Source: Paractinoplanes ovalisporus
Lineage (GTDB): Bacteria; Actinomycetota; Actinomycetes; Mycobacteriales; Micromonosporaceae
DNA length: 64,000 nucleotides
Direction of reading: 5' to 3'
NCBI RefSeq assembly: GCF_016834655.1
Contig: NZ_JAENHP010000019.1
Location: 124,001-188,000 of the forward strand
The notes below the pieces were generated by a model that made no database searches, was not told the DNA's origin, and was given only the letters and a program-made list of their open reading frames with translations. A program made the translations under genes and the position numbers. Of the stretch, positions 34,803-43,848 are shown one piece after another. Every line of letters begins with the position of its first letter. The stretch's first letter is position 1.

Positions 34803-36199
34803 GGATTCGTCACCACCGAGCCGGTTCCCGTCGTGGAGCCGGCTTCGGTCTCTTGGCCGCCGCTGCCGCTGCCGCTGCCACTGCCGTTGCCGGTGCCGTC
34901 TCCGCCACCGGTCGGCGACGACGGGTCGTCCCCACCGGGTTCCTCCCCTTCCCCGGGCGGCTCCTCGGGGGGCGAGACCGATGTGCTGTCGTCGGGCTGC
35001 GGTTCCGGTTCCTCCGGCTCGGGCGAGTCGGACGGGACGTTCGCCGGGGGCGCCGGGCGGGTCGTGGTGGTCGTTCCCGGCGGCCGGGTGCGGGTCTTCG
35101 TGCTCACCGGCTCGGGCGCGTCGCCGGTTCCGGCCGAGCCCTGCACCGACTGGGACGGCGAGGCCGGGCCGGGATCCTTGTCGTCGTCGGGCAGCAGGAA
35201 GGCCAGCGCCGCGATCGCCGCGACCAGCACCAGAGCCCCGGCGCCGGCGAGCACCATCGTCGAGCGGCGTGCTCCGGAACCCCGTACGGGCTGCTCGGAA
35301 AGGGTCTTGGGCGTCGCCGCCGCCGCATAGCGGGGCGCCGCCAGAATCGCCGTGGTGTCGCCACCGGAGACGCCGGGAGAGCTGGACATGGCGCGGTCGG
35401 CCGCCTCGGCCATCGCGGCGGCGTTGGGGAACCGGTCTTCCGGCTGCTTGGCCATGGCGCGCAGGGCGACGGCCCGTACGGCGGGAGGAATGTCCCCGGG
35501 CAGATCGGGCGGCGCCTCGGTGACGTGCTGCATCGCGATCGCGATCGGGTTCTCGCCGGTGAACGGCGGCTGGCCGGCCAGGCAATGATAGGCCACCACC
35601 CCCAGCGCGTAGATGTCGGCCGGCGGCCCGGTCGTCTCCTTCGAGACCTGCTCGGGCGCGATGTACATGGCCGTGCCGACGACCTCGCGGGCCCCGGTCA
35701 GCGTCGACGAGGAGGCCGAGCGGGCCACCCCGAAGTCGACCAGCACCACGGTGCCGTCGGGCTTGATGATCAGGTTGCTGGGCTTGACGTCGCGGTGCAC
35801 GATGCCGGCCTCGTGCGCGGCCTCGAGGGCCCGCGCCGCCTGGGCCACCACCGACATGGTCTCGGCCGGAGTGAGCCGGCCGCGTTCGGCGATGCGCTCG
35901 TTGAGCGGTTCCCCGTCGATGCGGGCCATCACGATGTACGCGTCGGCGCCGCCCTCGGTCTCTCCGAAGTCATAGACGTCGGCCACACCGGGGTGGTGCA
36001 GCGCGGCCATCGACCGGGCCTCGTGGCGGAACCTCTCCTGGAAGCCGGGGTCACCGGCCCGGTCGGCGTGCAGCGTCTTGACGGCGACGTCACGGCCGAG
36101 CACCGTGTCGGTCGCCCGCCAGACCTCGCCCATGCCGCCGGCCGCGATCCGGTCGTCCAACCGGTATCGGCCACCGAGAATCTCACCTGGGGATGGCAT
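34799..36199 (-). CDS. Membrane-anchored Ser/Thr protein kinase
   Basis: The 466-residue protein has a complete Hanks-type kinase domain at 10-270: G-G-M-G-E-V-W glycine loop, Lys41 in V-A-V-K, catalytic H-R-D-V-K-P-S-N (Asp137), D-F-G (Asp155), and A-P-E. A membrane helix lies at about 314-336. The outer part (340-466) is Pro/Thr/Ser/Gly/Glu-rich and low in complexity and has no PASTA or other sensor domain, so it may span the cell wall. It phosphorylates Ser/Thr on proteins in the cytosol; the targets are unknown. The next gene in the same direction upstream is the deacetylase-glycosyltransferase fusion transcribed toward it, separated by about 50 bp. Confidence 0.95.
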   Translation of the reverse strand: MPSPGEILGGRYRLDDRIAAGGMGEVWRATDTVLGRDVAVKTLHADRAGDPGFQERFRHEARSMAALHHPGVADVYDFGETEGGADAYIVMARIDGEPLNERIAERGRLTPAETMSVVAQAARALEAAHEAGIVHRDVKPSNLIIKPDGTVVLVDFGVARSASSSTLTGAREVVGTAMYIAPEQVSKETTGPPADIYALGVVAYHCLAGQPPFTGENPIAIAMQHVTEAPPDLPGDIPPAVRAVALRAMAKQPEDRFPNAAAMAEAADRAMSSSPGVSGGDTTAILAAPRYAAAATPKTLSEQPVRGSGARRSTMVLAGAGALVLVAAIAALAFLLPDDDKDPGPASPSQSVQGSAGTGDAPEPVSTKTRTRPPGTTTTTRPAPPANVPSDSPEPEEPEPQPDDSTSVSPPEEPPGEGEEPGGDDPSSPTGGGDGTGNGSGSGSGSGGQETEAGSTTGTGSVVTNP

Positions 36200-36250
36200 G
36201 GACCTCCTCTACCCGAACACCGCTGAGACCATACGCGACAACGACGGAGG

Positions 36251-38440
36251 TCAACGTCCCGCAACGGGCGCGGAGCTGAGATCGCCCGTGCGGTGGATCG
36301 TCTGCCACTTCAGGCGGCGGCCGGTGACCGCGGCCAGCGCCGAGTGCAGCAGCACCAGGTACATGACCTGGCGATAGACGATCTGCTGGAGGGGCAGGGT
36401 CCACAGCGGGCGCAGCGGTTCCCGGTCGAGCCGGAACGCCAGCACCGCGGTCAGCGCCTGGACGACCAGCATGGCCAGCCAGCCGATCAGCGTGATCTCG
36501 CGGTCGAGGAACAGAAGGCCGTACACCGCCATCAGGTCGATCAGCGGCGCCAGCAACGGCAGCAGCACACTGAAGAGGGCGATGAACAGCAGCCCGCGCC
36601 GGCCGAACCGCCCCGAGGCGCCCCGATCGGTGACCGCCCCGCGGTGCTTCCACATCGACTGCATCGTGCCGTAGCTCCACCGGTAGCGCTGCCGCCACAA
36701 CTGCTTCACCGTCGCCGGCGCCTCGGTGTAGGCCCGCGCCGACTCCTCGAAGACCACCCTCCAGCCCGCCCGGTGGATCGCGATGGTCAGGTCGGTGTCC
36801 TCGGCCAGGGTGTCGGTGCTCAGCCCGCCGGTCTCGGTGAGGGCGGCCCGCCGGAACGCGCCCAGGGCGCCCGGGATGGTGGGGATGCAGCCGAACGTGT
36901 CGTACAGCCGCCGGTCCAGGTTGAAGCCGATCACGTATTCGATGTGCTGCCACTTGCCGATCAGGCCGCGCCGGTTGCCGACCTTGACGTTGCCGGCCAC
37001 CGCGCCCACCCGCGGGTCGGCGAACGGCTGCACCAGCCGGTGGACGGCCTCGGCCTCGACGACGGTGTCGGCGTCGACCATCACGATCAGCTCGTTGCGC
37101 GAGAGCCGGACCCCGGCATTGAGCGCGTTCGCCTTGCCGCCGTTGGGAATGCGCACGATCCGCACATTCTTCAACCCGATTTCCCGTACGGCGTCAGCGG
37201 TGCCATCGGTCGAGCCGTCATCCACGACCAGCACCTCGACCCCCGGGTGGACCGAGCGGGCCAGCGATCGCACCGCGGGCCCGATCGTCATCTCCTCGTT
37301 GTAGGCGGGCACGACGATCGTGACCGGCGTGTTCACCGGCAGCCCCCACGACCAGTCCGGCCCGTGCCGGTGCCGGGAGTGGCGCCACGCGAACAGGAAC
37401 AGGATCAGGGTCCGGATGACGATCAGGCCGCCCGCGGTGATCAGCAGAACCCAGAGCAGATTCAGGACGGCGTCGGAGATCCGTACGGTCCAGACGAGTG
37501 TCCGCCCCCGCCAGACCGCGTCGGACCCGGCCGCCGGGTTGGCCTGCCCGCCGATCGCCGCGCTGACCGTGCTGAACCGGTAGCCCCGCTGCTGCAGGAT
37601 CGGGATCAGCCGGTCGAGGGCGGCCACCGTCTGGGCCCGGTCGCCGCCCGCGTCGTGCAGCAGCACGATCTGACCCTCGTTGCCCTTCGGCGTCAGGTTG
37701 CGGACGATGGCGTCGGCCCCCGGCCGCTTCCAGTCCTCACTGTCCATCGTGTCCAGCACGGTCAGATAGCCCTGGGCGCCGACCGCCTGCACGGTCTGCC
37801 AGTCCTTGTCGGTCAGCGCGTCCGCGAACGACGAGTAGGGCGGGCGCATCAGCCGCGTCGACCGGCCGGTGGCGTTGGCGATCGCCAGCTGGGTCTGCGA
37901 GTTCTCCATCTCGCGCCGCCACTCCGGCAGCTCGGCCAGGTCGGGGTGGGTGAACGTGTGCCCGCCCAGCTCGTGGCCCTCCCGCGCGATCCGCTCGGTG
38001 ATCGAGGGATGCCGCGCGACCTGCGAGCCCACGACGAAGAAGGTGGCCGGGGTGCGGTGCTTGGCGAGCACGTCGAGAATCTTGGGCGTCCACTGCGGAT
38101 CGGGCCCGTCGTCGAACGTCAGCGCGATCGTCCTGGCCGGCATCCCGTACGTCCGCACCTCGCCCCCGCCGGTCAGGTCGATCACCGGCCCGCCGTCGCG
38201 CACCTTCTCGGGCACACGGTCGTTCGAGGCCGAGGCCGGGGTGGTTCCGTCCGGGCTGAACCCGGCATCGGTGTAGACCGACACCAGGATGACCGTCGCC
38301 AGCAGCAGCAACAGGGTCAGGCCGAGCGCGCCCGCCATCACCCGCCGCCGCCGGATCCGCCGCTTGCGCCGGACCGGGGGAAGCCGCGAGGTCGTCTCGG
38401 CCGGATCCGGTGGCGGCGGCGTGGCGCGGTAGACCGTCAC
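36251..38440 (-). CDS. Polysaccharide deacetylase - GT2 glycosyltransferase fusion
   Basis: The 729-residue membrane protein has a basic N-terminus, a membrane helix at about 35-57, and a NodB-type deacetylase at about 100-310 (T-F-D-D-G-P-D, H-T-F-T-H-P, R-P-P-Y). This is followed by a membrane helix, a processive GT2 domain at about 375-610 (V-P-A-Y-N-E, D-D-G-S, V-D-A-D-T, E-D-T-D-L, R-Q-R-Y-R-W) and terminal membrane helices. The Q/R-x-x-R-W motif marks processive synthases of hyaluronan/chitin/poly-GlcNAc type. It probably makes and N-deacetylates an amino-sugar polymer during export. The GTG at 38440 overlaps the stop of the small upstream gene (GTGA), so they are coupled. Confidence 0.9.
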   Translation of the reverse strand: MTVYRATPPPPDPAETTSRLPPVRRKRRIRRRRVMAGALGLTLLLLLATVILVSVYTDAGFSPDGTTPASASNDRVPEKVRDGGPVIDLTGGGEVRTYGMPARTIALTFDDGPDPQWTPKILDVLAKHRTPATFFVVGSQVARHPSITERIAREGHELGGHTFTHPDLAELPEWRREMENSQTQLAIANATGRSTRLMRPPYSSFADALTDKDWQTVQAVGAQGYLTVLDTMDSEDWKRPGADAIVRNLTPKGNEGQIVLLHDAGGDRAQTVAALDRLIPILQQRGYRFSTVSAAIGGQANPAAGSDAVWRGRTLVWTVRISDAVLNLLWVLLITAGGLIVIRTLILFLFAWRHSRHRHGPDWSWGLPVNTPVTIVVPAYNEEMTIGPAVRSLARSVHPGVEVLVVDDGSTDGTADAVREIGLKNVRIVRIPNGGKANALNAGVRLSRNELIVMVDADTVVEAEAVHRLVQPFADPRVGAVAGNVKVGNRRGLIGKWQHIEYVIGFNLDRRLYDTFGCIPTIPGALGAFRRAALTETGGLSTDTLAEDTDLTIAIHRAGWRVVFEESARAYTEAPATVKQLWRQRYRWSYGTMQSMWKHRGAVTDRGASGRFGRRGLLFIALFSVLLPLLAPLIDLMAVYGLLFLDREITLIGWLAMLVVQALTAVLAFRLDREPLRPLWTLPLQQIVYRQVMYLVLLHSALAAVTGRRLKWQTIHRTGDLSSAPVAGR

Positions 38441-38790
38441 CGCGAGCGCACCCCGGCGCTCGGGGCGGGCGCATGCGGCGGCGGATCGGCCGACCCGACG
38501 AGCTGGCTGACCCAGATCGCGATCAGAGCCAGGATCAGGAGCACCCCGACCGCGTACGCCGTTCTCCGCAGCCACTTGCGCCGGCCACCCGTGGGATCGA
38601 CGAACACCGGCGGTGGCCCGGCCTCGCCGACCTCGAACATTTCGGTCCGGGCGTTTTCCGGAGTCGCCGCCTTGCCGACCGCGCGGCCCACCCGTGCACG
38701 CCCCCGGGGCGGACGCCCGACCGGGGCCCGCCCGATGCTCGGTTCCTCAGGCACACCATCGACGCTAGAAGATGCCCCGCGAATGCGCAC
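38437..38790 (-). CDS. Small single-span membrane partner of the synthase
   Basis: The 117-residue protein has a disordered, basic N-terminal part (about 1-70, with P-V-G-R-P-P-R-G-R-A-R-V-G-R), then R-R-K-W-L-R-R before one membrane helix at about 78-98 and a short Pro-rich tail. Translationally coupled to the deacetylase-glycosyltransferase by a 4-nt overlap, it may be an accessory subunit. The start is uncertain: GTG 38790 gives the full frame, and a GTG about 12 codons later is possible. No relative is recognised. Confidence 0.65.
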   Translation of the reverse strand: MRIRGASSSVDGVPEEPSIGRAPVGRPPRGRARVGRAVGKAATPENARTEMFEVGEAGPPPVFVDPTGGRRKWLRRTAYAVGVLLILALIAIWVSQLVGSADPPPHAPAPSAGVRSR

Positions 38791-38856
38791 TTCCGCGTAA
38801 AAGATACGTCAGTGTTTTCCACCGACGTTTGATCGATAAAGGACGGTGAATGCGTC

Positions 38857-39061
38857 TCAGGAATCCGGCTCCGCCTCGAGGATTTTCTGGACCGCCTCGT
38901 GAAGCGTGCGGTCGGAGATCGCGTCACCCTGGACCCGCCTCGCGCAGATCGGTGATCAGCTCGGTGGTGGCCAGCCGCAGCGGATCGTCGCCGGGGGAGA
39001 GGCCCGGCAGGCCGGGGCGCAGGTATAGGAGCACGTCGCCCGGGTAGATCGTGTCGGCCAT
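38857..39061 (-). pseudogene. Small gene with an apparent one-base frameshift, divergent from the caspase-NB-ARC gene
   Basis: An ATG at 39061 opens M-A-D-T-I-Y-P-G-D-V-L-L-Y-L and runs 45 codons to a TGA at 38926-38924. If one G near 38938 is skipped, the frame continues as R-V-Q-G-D-A-I-S-D-R-T-L-H-E-A-V-Q-K-I-L and stops at 38859-38857, giving about 66 natural-looking residues. The second half is clearly protein-like, so the gene has either a one-base insertion, a sequencing error, or programmed shifting. No family is recognised. Its start is only 9 bp from that of the large gene on the other strand, so the two must share a control region. Confidence 0.6.
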
Positions 39062-39070
39062 AGTGGAGCT

Positions 39071-42000
39071 GTGTATCGCGCGCTGCTGGTGTGCAACTCC
39101 ACCTATCCCGCCGACCCGCGGCTCGACGATCTGCACGGGCCCCGCACCGACGGGCGGGAACTCGCTGCGGCCCTCGCCGACGAGCGGAGCGGCATGTTCG
39201 AGCCGGCCCAGGTCGAGGTGTTCTTCGACGAGACCGGCCGCGAGATCACCCGGCACGTCAACGCGTTCTTCCGCGCGGCCCAGCCCGAGGACGTTCTGCT
39301 GTTCTACTTCAGCGGACACGGCCGCAGCCGCAACGGCAAGCTCTATCTCTGCGCCACCGACACCGTCGCCGACCTGTTGCCGGGCACCGCGATCTCGAAC
39401 GAGACGCTGAGCGACATCCTGTCCGACTCGCTCGCCCACGCCATCGTGATCGTTCTTGACTGCTGTCACGCCGGAGCCTTCAAGGGCGGACCGGTCAACG
39501 TGGAGCAGCTGCTCTCGGGCAAGGGCCGGTTCGTGCTCACCGCCACCGGCGCGGCCCAGCTCGCCGACGACGCCGCCGAGGACGGGAAACCCAGCCCGTT
39601 CACGCACGCCCTGATCGAGGGCCTGCGGACGGGCGCCTCCGACGCCGACGGCGACGGCCACGTCGACCTGGCCGACCTCTACAAATATCTGCAGGCCACG
39701 CTGAAGGGCAGCCCCGAGCCGCGGCACAAGTTCGACGGGTACGGGTCGGTCGCGATCGCCCGACGCGACGCCGCCGTTCCGGCTCCGGCTCCCCTTCCGG
39801 AAGCGCCGGACCAGGAGGACCGGCAGTTTCTCGACGTCACCACCGGCGACACCGTGATCGACGCACGGCGGGTGGCCGAGTTCCGCGACCGGATCCGGCC
39901 CGATGTGGGCCGGTCGGCGGCCGGCAGCGCCACCGCCTTCCTGCAGTCCGCGCACCTCATGCGGTCGGGCCGGCTGACCCGGGCCGGCGCGCTGCTGTTC
40001 GGCGCCGACCCGATGGCGGTGATCCCGACCGCCACCGTGCAGTGCACGCAGTTCCACGGCGTCCGACGGGATGCGCCGATGGACAAGACGGTGCTGGACG
40101 GCAGCGTCCCCGAGCAGATCGAACGGGCCCGGTCGTTCGTGGCCGGGCTGGCCCGCCGGGGCGAGGTTCCCACGGCCGAGTCGGCGACGACCGAGCCGGT
40201 CTACCGGTTCCCGATGGTGGCGGTGCGCGAGATCATCGCCAACGCCCTGGTGCACCGCGACTACGGCCACGCCCAGATGTGTGTCCACGTGCGGGTCTTC
40301 GCCGACCGCGTCGAGGTCACCAGCCCGGGCGAGTGGAACGGCGCCGACCTCGCCGAGGGTGATCCGGTGCCGCTGGGGCGGTTGGCCGGAGAGTCCCGGC
40401 AGCGCAACTTCTGGCTCGCCCATGTGCTGACCTGGAACAGCCTGGTCGAGGCGGAGGGCGCGGGCATCCCGCGGGCGCTGGCCGACTGCCAGGCCCACGG
40501 GGCCGCCGAACCCACGGTCACCCGCTCCGGCGACGCGGTCACCGTCACCGTCTATCCCCGGGCCGAGCCCAGCGCCGCCTCGGAGACGAGCACCCAGATG
40601 ATCGACAACCTGCCGCCGAGAGCCGCCGTCTTCGAGGGCCGTGATCCCGACATGATCGACGAGCTGCTGTTCGACGGGACGGCAGCCGGAGTGGCGATCT
40701 CGGGGCCCGGCGGCGTCGGCAAGACCCAACTGGCGGTCGAGTACGCCCGGGCCCGGCGCGACCGTTACCGGGTGGTGTGGGTGCTCACCTCGGACAGCCC
40801 GGGCAACCTCGGCCTGGGGCTGGCGGCGCTGGCCGCCCGTCTGCAGCCGAGCGGGATTCTGGCCGACGCGCAGGCGTGGGCGCTGAACTGGCTGCAGAAC
40901 AACCACGACTGGTTGCTGATCTTCGACGACGTGCACAGCCTGGGCGAGATCTCGGCCGTGCTCGGACCGGTGGCCGGTCGCGGCCGGGTGCTGGTCACCA
41001 CGCGGCCGCACCAGAGCGACGTGCGGTGGGGGCAGCTGGGTCTGCGGCAGTTGCGCCTCGACGTGCTGGACCGGGCGGCGAGCGTGCGGTTGCTGATCCG
41101 CCTGACCGGCTCGGACGACGTCGAGGGGGCTGATCGGTTGGCCGCCCAGCTCGGCGACCTCCCGCTCGCGCTGCACCAGGCCGCGGCCCTGATCAGCGAC
41201 GGCCGGCTGACGTTCGGCGATTTCCAGGCCCGGATCGAAGCCGAACCGGAGGGCCGGAATCTCACCGAGCTCATCAACGCCGGGTTCCGGGCGGCGGACG
41301 AACGCTCGCCGCTGGCCCGCCGGATCCTGGACGTCCTGGTCTGGCTGGCCCCGGAGCCCTTGCCGGAAGACGTCCTGCTGCCCCTCGTCTCCGACCCGGC
41401 CGCCCTCGACGACGCACTCGGAATCCTCGACTCGTACAACCTGGTGCTCCGGGAGCCGGGCACGGTGCGACCCCACCGCCTGGTGCAGGAGATCGCGGCC
41501 ACCACGGGGTCGTGGCCGCCGGCTGATCCCGAGGTGGTGGCCTGGCTCCTGCGCCGGGCCGGCCCGGGTGACCCGGCGAGCGGCGTCGCGGGCTGGCCAC
41601 GGTGGAACCAGCTTCTTCCGCACATCGACGCCATGGTCGACAAGATGGTGAGCACGGTGGACACGCGGGTGCTGCGGCCCGGGAAGGGCGGCCACCTGAG
41701 GGACCTGCCACTGCCGCCCGACCTGCTCTTCGTCGTGGATCTGGCCGCGACCTACCGGCTCTTCCAGGGCGAGAGCGAGATCGCGATCCGGTCGTTCGAG
41801 CGGAATCTCGCCGTACGCCGCCACCAGCTCGGCAACGACCACCCGGACACCCTGACCTCGCGTCACAACCTCGCCTCGGCCTATCAGACCGTGGGCCGCC
41901 TGGACGCGGCGATCGAGCTGCAGGAGGCGGTCCTGGCCGACTACGAGCGGTTGCTCGGCCCGGACAACCCGGACACGCTGGCCGCCCGCAACAACCTGGC

Positions 42001-42388
42001 CCGCGCGTTCCGGCTGGCCGGTCGCCCGTCCGAGGCGATCGCCCTGCACCAGCAGGTCGTGGCCGACTCGGGCCGGGTGCTCGGCGTCGACGCCCCGGAC
42101 ACGCTGGTCGCCCGGATCAACCTGGCCGCCGCGCATCGGGAGGCGGGGCTCGGCGGCGAGGCGATCGCTCAGGCCGAGCGGGTGTTCTTCGACTGCCGCC
42201 GGGTGCTGGGCCGCGATCATCCGACCACGCTCAACGCCCGGGCCGTGCTGGCCGAGGCCTATCGGCGGGTGGGCCGGAACGCCGAGGCGGTCGAGGCGCT
42301 GCGGGAGGTGCTCGAGGCGCGTCGCCGGGTGCTCGGGGAGGAACACCCGGCGACCCGGGAAACCGCACGCGAACTGGGCCTCGGCTGA
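39071..42388 (+). CDS. NLR-like sensor: caspase protease - GHKL/AlbA-type domain - NB-ARC NTPase - TPR
   Basis: 1105 residues. 1-225: caspase-like (C14) protease with catalytic His83 (F-S-G-H-G) and Cys132 (L-D-C-C-H-A-G). About 255-500: a region like the Schlafen AlbA/RecG-C ATP-binding family, with T-R-A-G-A-L-L-F-G and the box E387-I-I-A-N391-A-L-V-H395-R-D-Y. About 510-840: NB-ARC/STAND NTPase with Walker A G545-P-G-G-V-G-K551-T, Walker B L-L-I-F-D619-D, sensor V-L-V-T-T-R, L-P-L-A-L, and a winged-helix ending H-R-L-V-Q. About 900-1105: four and a half 42-residue TPRs (H-P-D-T-L type). The plan is that of NLR immune or cell-death proteins: the TPR senses, the NTPase oligomerises, the caspase acts. 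Function in defence is inference. The start GTG fits the caspase fold; GGAG lies very close to it. Confidence 0.92.
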   Translation: MYRALLVCNSTYPADPRLDDLHGPRTDGRELAAALADERSGMFEPAQVEVFFDETGREITRHVNAFFRAAQPEDVLLFYFSGHGRSRNGKLYLCATDTVADLLPGTAISNETLSDILSDSLAHAIVIVLDCCHAGAFKGGPVNVEQLLSGKGRFVLTATGAAQLADDAAEDGKPSPFTHALIEGLRTGASDADGDGHVDLADLYKYLQATLKGSPEPRHKFDGYGSVAIARRDAAVPAPAPLPEAPDQEDRQFLDVTTGDTVIDARRVAEFRDRIRPDVGRSAAGSATAFLQSAHLMRSGRLTRAGALLFGADPMAVIPTATVQCTQFHGVRRDAPMDKTVLDGSVPEQIERARSFVAGLARRGEVPTAESATTEPVYRFPMVAVREIIANALVHRDYGHAQMCVHVRVFADRVEVTSPGEWNGADLAEGDPVPLGRLAGESRQRNFWLAHVLTWNSLVEAEGAGIPRALADCQAHGAAEPTVTRSGDAVTVTVYPRAEPSAASETSTQMIDNLPPRAAVFEGRDPDMIDELLFDGTAAGVAISGPGGVGKTQLAVEYARARRDRYRVVWVLTSDSPGNLGLGLAALAARLQPSGILADAQAWALNWLQNNHDWLLIFDDVHSLGEISAVLGPVAGRGRVLVTTRPHQSDVRWGQLGLRQLRLDVLDRAASVRLLIRLTGSDDVEGADRLAAQLGDLPLALHQAAALISDGRLTFGDFQARIEAEPEGRNLTELINAGFRAADERSPLARRILDVLVWLAPEPLPEDVLLPLVSDPAALDDALGILDSYNLVLREPGTVRPHRLVQEIAATTGSWPPADPEVVAWLLRRAGPGDPASGVAGWPRWNQLLPHIDAMVDKMVSTVDTRVLRPGKGGHLRDLPLPPDLLFVVDLAATYRLFQGESEIAIRSFERNLAVRRHQLGNDHPDTLTSRHNLASAYQTVGRLDAAIELQEAVLADYERLLGPDNPDTLAARNNLARAFRLAGRPSEAIALHQQVVADSGRVLGVDAPDTLVARINLAAAHREAGLGGEAIAQAERVFFDCRRVLGRDHPTTLNARAVLAEAYRRVGRNAEAVEALREVLEARRRVLGEEHPATRETARELGLG

Positions 42389-42404
42389 CGGCGAGGCCCA
42401 GTTC
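42371..42404. terminator. Long hairpin enclosing the stop codon, between convergent genes
   Basis: GAACTGGGCCTCG (42371-42383) and CGAGGCCCAGTTC (42392-42404) form a perfect 13-bp stem. The 8-nt loop holds the TGA stop of the NLR-like gene. There is no T-run on either side. It lies between convergent genes and may act on both strands, or block decay of the mRNA 3' end. Confidence 0.7.
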
Positions 42405-42424
42405 AGGGGTGGTTCGGGTGTGGG

Positions 42425-43828
42425 TCAGGCGTGGTTGCGGCGGGGGAGCCGGAGGGCGACCACCGCGCCCGCCGCGACGATCAGGGCTCCGACGATCACG
42501 GCCGGGCGCAGGCCGTCGACGAAGGACTGCAGGCTGGTGTAACCGCCGTACGAGCTGAAGATCGAGGCCAGGGCGGCGACACCCGCGGCCACGCCGACCT
42601 CGCGGATCGTGTTGTTGACGCCGGAGGCGACGCCCCGGTCCTGGTCGGTGACGCTGGCCAGCGCGACCGTGCTGATCGGGGCGAAGGTCAGGCCCATGCC
42701 GATGCCGGCCAGCAGGAACGCGACCATCAGGCTGCCGTAGGTGACCGTGGTGCTGGTGGCCAGGCCGATCCAGAGAATGCCGGCGGCCAGGAACAACTGG
42801 CCGGTGAAGATCAGGGCGCGCTGGCCGATGCGGTCGCCGAACAGGCCGGCCAGGGGGGCCACGATCATCGGGGCCGCCGTCCAGGGCAGGGTGCGCAGGC
42901 CGGCGTCGAGCGGGCTCAGGCCCTGCACCACCTGGAAGAACTGGGCCAGCAGGAACACCGAGCCGAAGGCGCCGGCCGAGAACGTCAGGGTGACCGTGTT
43001 GACCAGGCTGAAGCCGGGGGCGCGGAACAGCCGCAGCGGCAGCATCGGCGACGGGTTCCGGGACTGCCAGACCACGAACGCCGCGAGCAGGGCGGCGCCG
43101 CCGATCAGCATGGTGAGGATGCGGGCCGAGGTCCAGCCGCGGTCGGGGCCGTCGACGACGCCCCAGATGACCAGCAACATGCCGGCCGCCGAGAGCAGCA
43201 GGCCGAGCGGGTCGAGACGGCGGGCGCCGCCGCGGGACTCGCCGAGCACGGTGAGGGCCAGCACCACGGCCACGACACCGATCGGCACGTTCAGCCAGAA
43301 GATCCAGTGCCAGTCCAGGCCCTCGACGACCGCGCCGCCGACGACCGGGCCCACCGCCACACCCAGGCCGCTGATGCCACCCCAGATTCCCACTGCGGCC
43401 GTACGCAATCGGTCCGGCACCGCCTCGGCGAGAAGTGTCAGTGCCAGCGGGGCGACGGCCGCCCCGCCCAGGCCCTGCACCGCCCGCGCGGCGGTGAGCT
43501 GCCACGACTCGGTGGCCAGGGCGGCGGCGGCCGAGGCGAGGGTGAAGACGACCAGGCCGGCGATGAACATGCGGCGGCGGCCGAGGCGGTCGCCCAGCGC
43601 GGCCGCGGTGAGCAGGAAGGCCGCGAACGGCAGCGTGTACGCGTTGACGAACCACTGCAGGTCGGCCAGTGACGCGTTCAGGTCGGTGCGGATCACCGGC
43701 AGCGCCGTGCTCACGACCAGGTTGTCGAGCGTGACCATGAAGGTCGGGATGCCGACGGCGGCCAGCACCGCGGCGAGCGGGCGACGGCGGCGCTGCGGCG
43801 GCGCAGGCGCCTCGAGTACAGCGGTCAT
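42425..43828 (-). CDS. MFS drug-efflux transporter, 14-helix DHA2 family (second copy)
   Basis: The 467-residue protein has about 14 membrane helices and the motifs G-D-R-L-G-R-R-R and G-I-S-G-L-G-V-A-V-G-P-V-V-G-G. It is related to the MFS at 25646 but arranged divergently with its TetR regulator. It should expel drugs or metabolites by proton antiport. GGGGAGAAA precedes the ATG. The 69 bp to the TetR start carry two palindromic operators, so efflux is probably repressed until ligand binds TetR. Confidence 0.93.
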   Translation of the reverse strand: MTAVLEAPAPPQRRRRPLAAVLAAVGIPTFMVTLDNLVVSTALPVIRTDLNASLADLQWFVNAYTLPFAAFLLTAAALGDRLGRRRMFIAGLVVFTLASAAAALATESWQLTAARAVQGLGGAAVAPLALTLLAEAVPDRLRTAAVGIWGGISGLGVAVGPVVGGAVVEGLDWHWIFWLNVPIGVVAVVLALTVLGESRGGARRLDPLGLLLSAAGMLLVIWGVVDGPDRGWTSARILTMLIGGAALLAAFVVWQSRNPSPMLPLRLFRAPGFSLVNTVTLTFSAGAFGSVFLLAQFFQVVQGLSPLDAGLRTLPWTAAPMIVAPLAGLFGDRIGQRALIFTGQLFLAAGILWIGLATSTTVTYGSLMVAFLLAGIGMGLTFAPISTVALASVTDQDRGVASGVNNTIREVGVAAGVAALASIFSSYGGYTSLQSFVDGLRPAVIVGALIVAAGAVVALRLPRRNHA

Positions 43829-43848
43829 GACGTTTCTCCCCGGATGTT

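Noticed and set aside
38924..42346. 1140-codon minus-strand frame opposite the NLR-like gene
   Set aside because: Only its last 45 codons (from 39061) look like protein; the rest is a GC-frame shadow of the caspase/NB-ARC/TPR gene.
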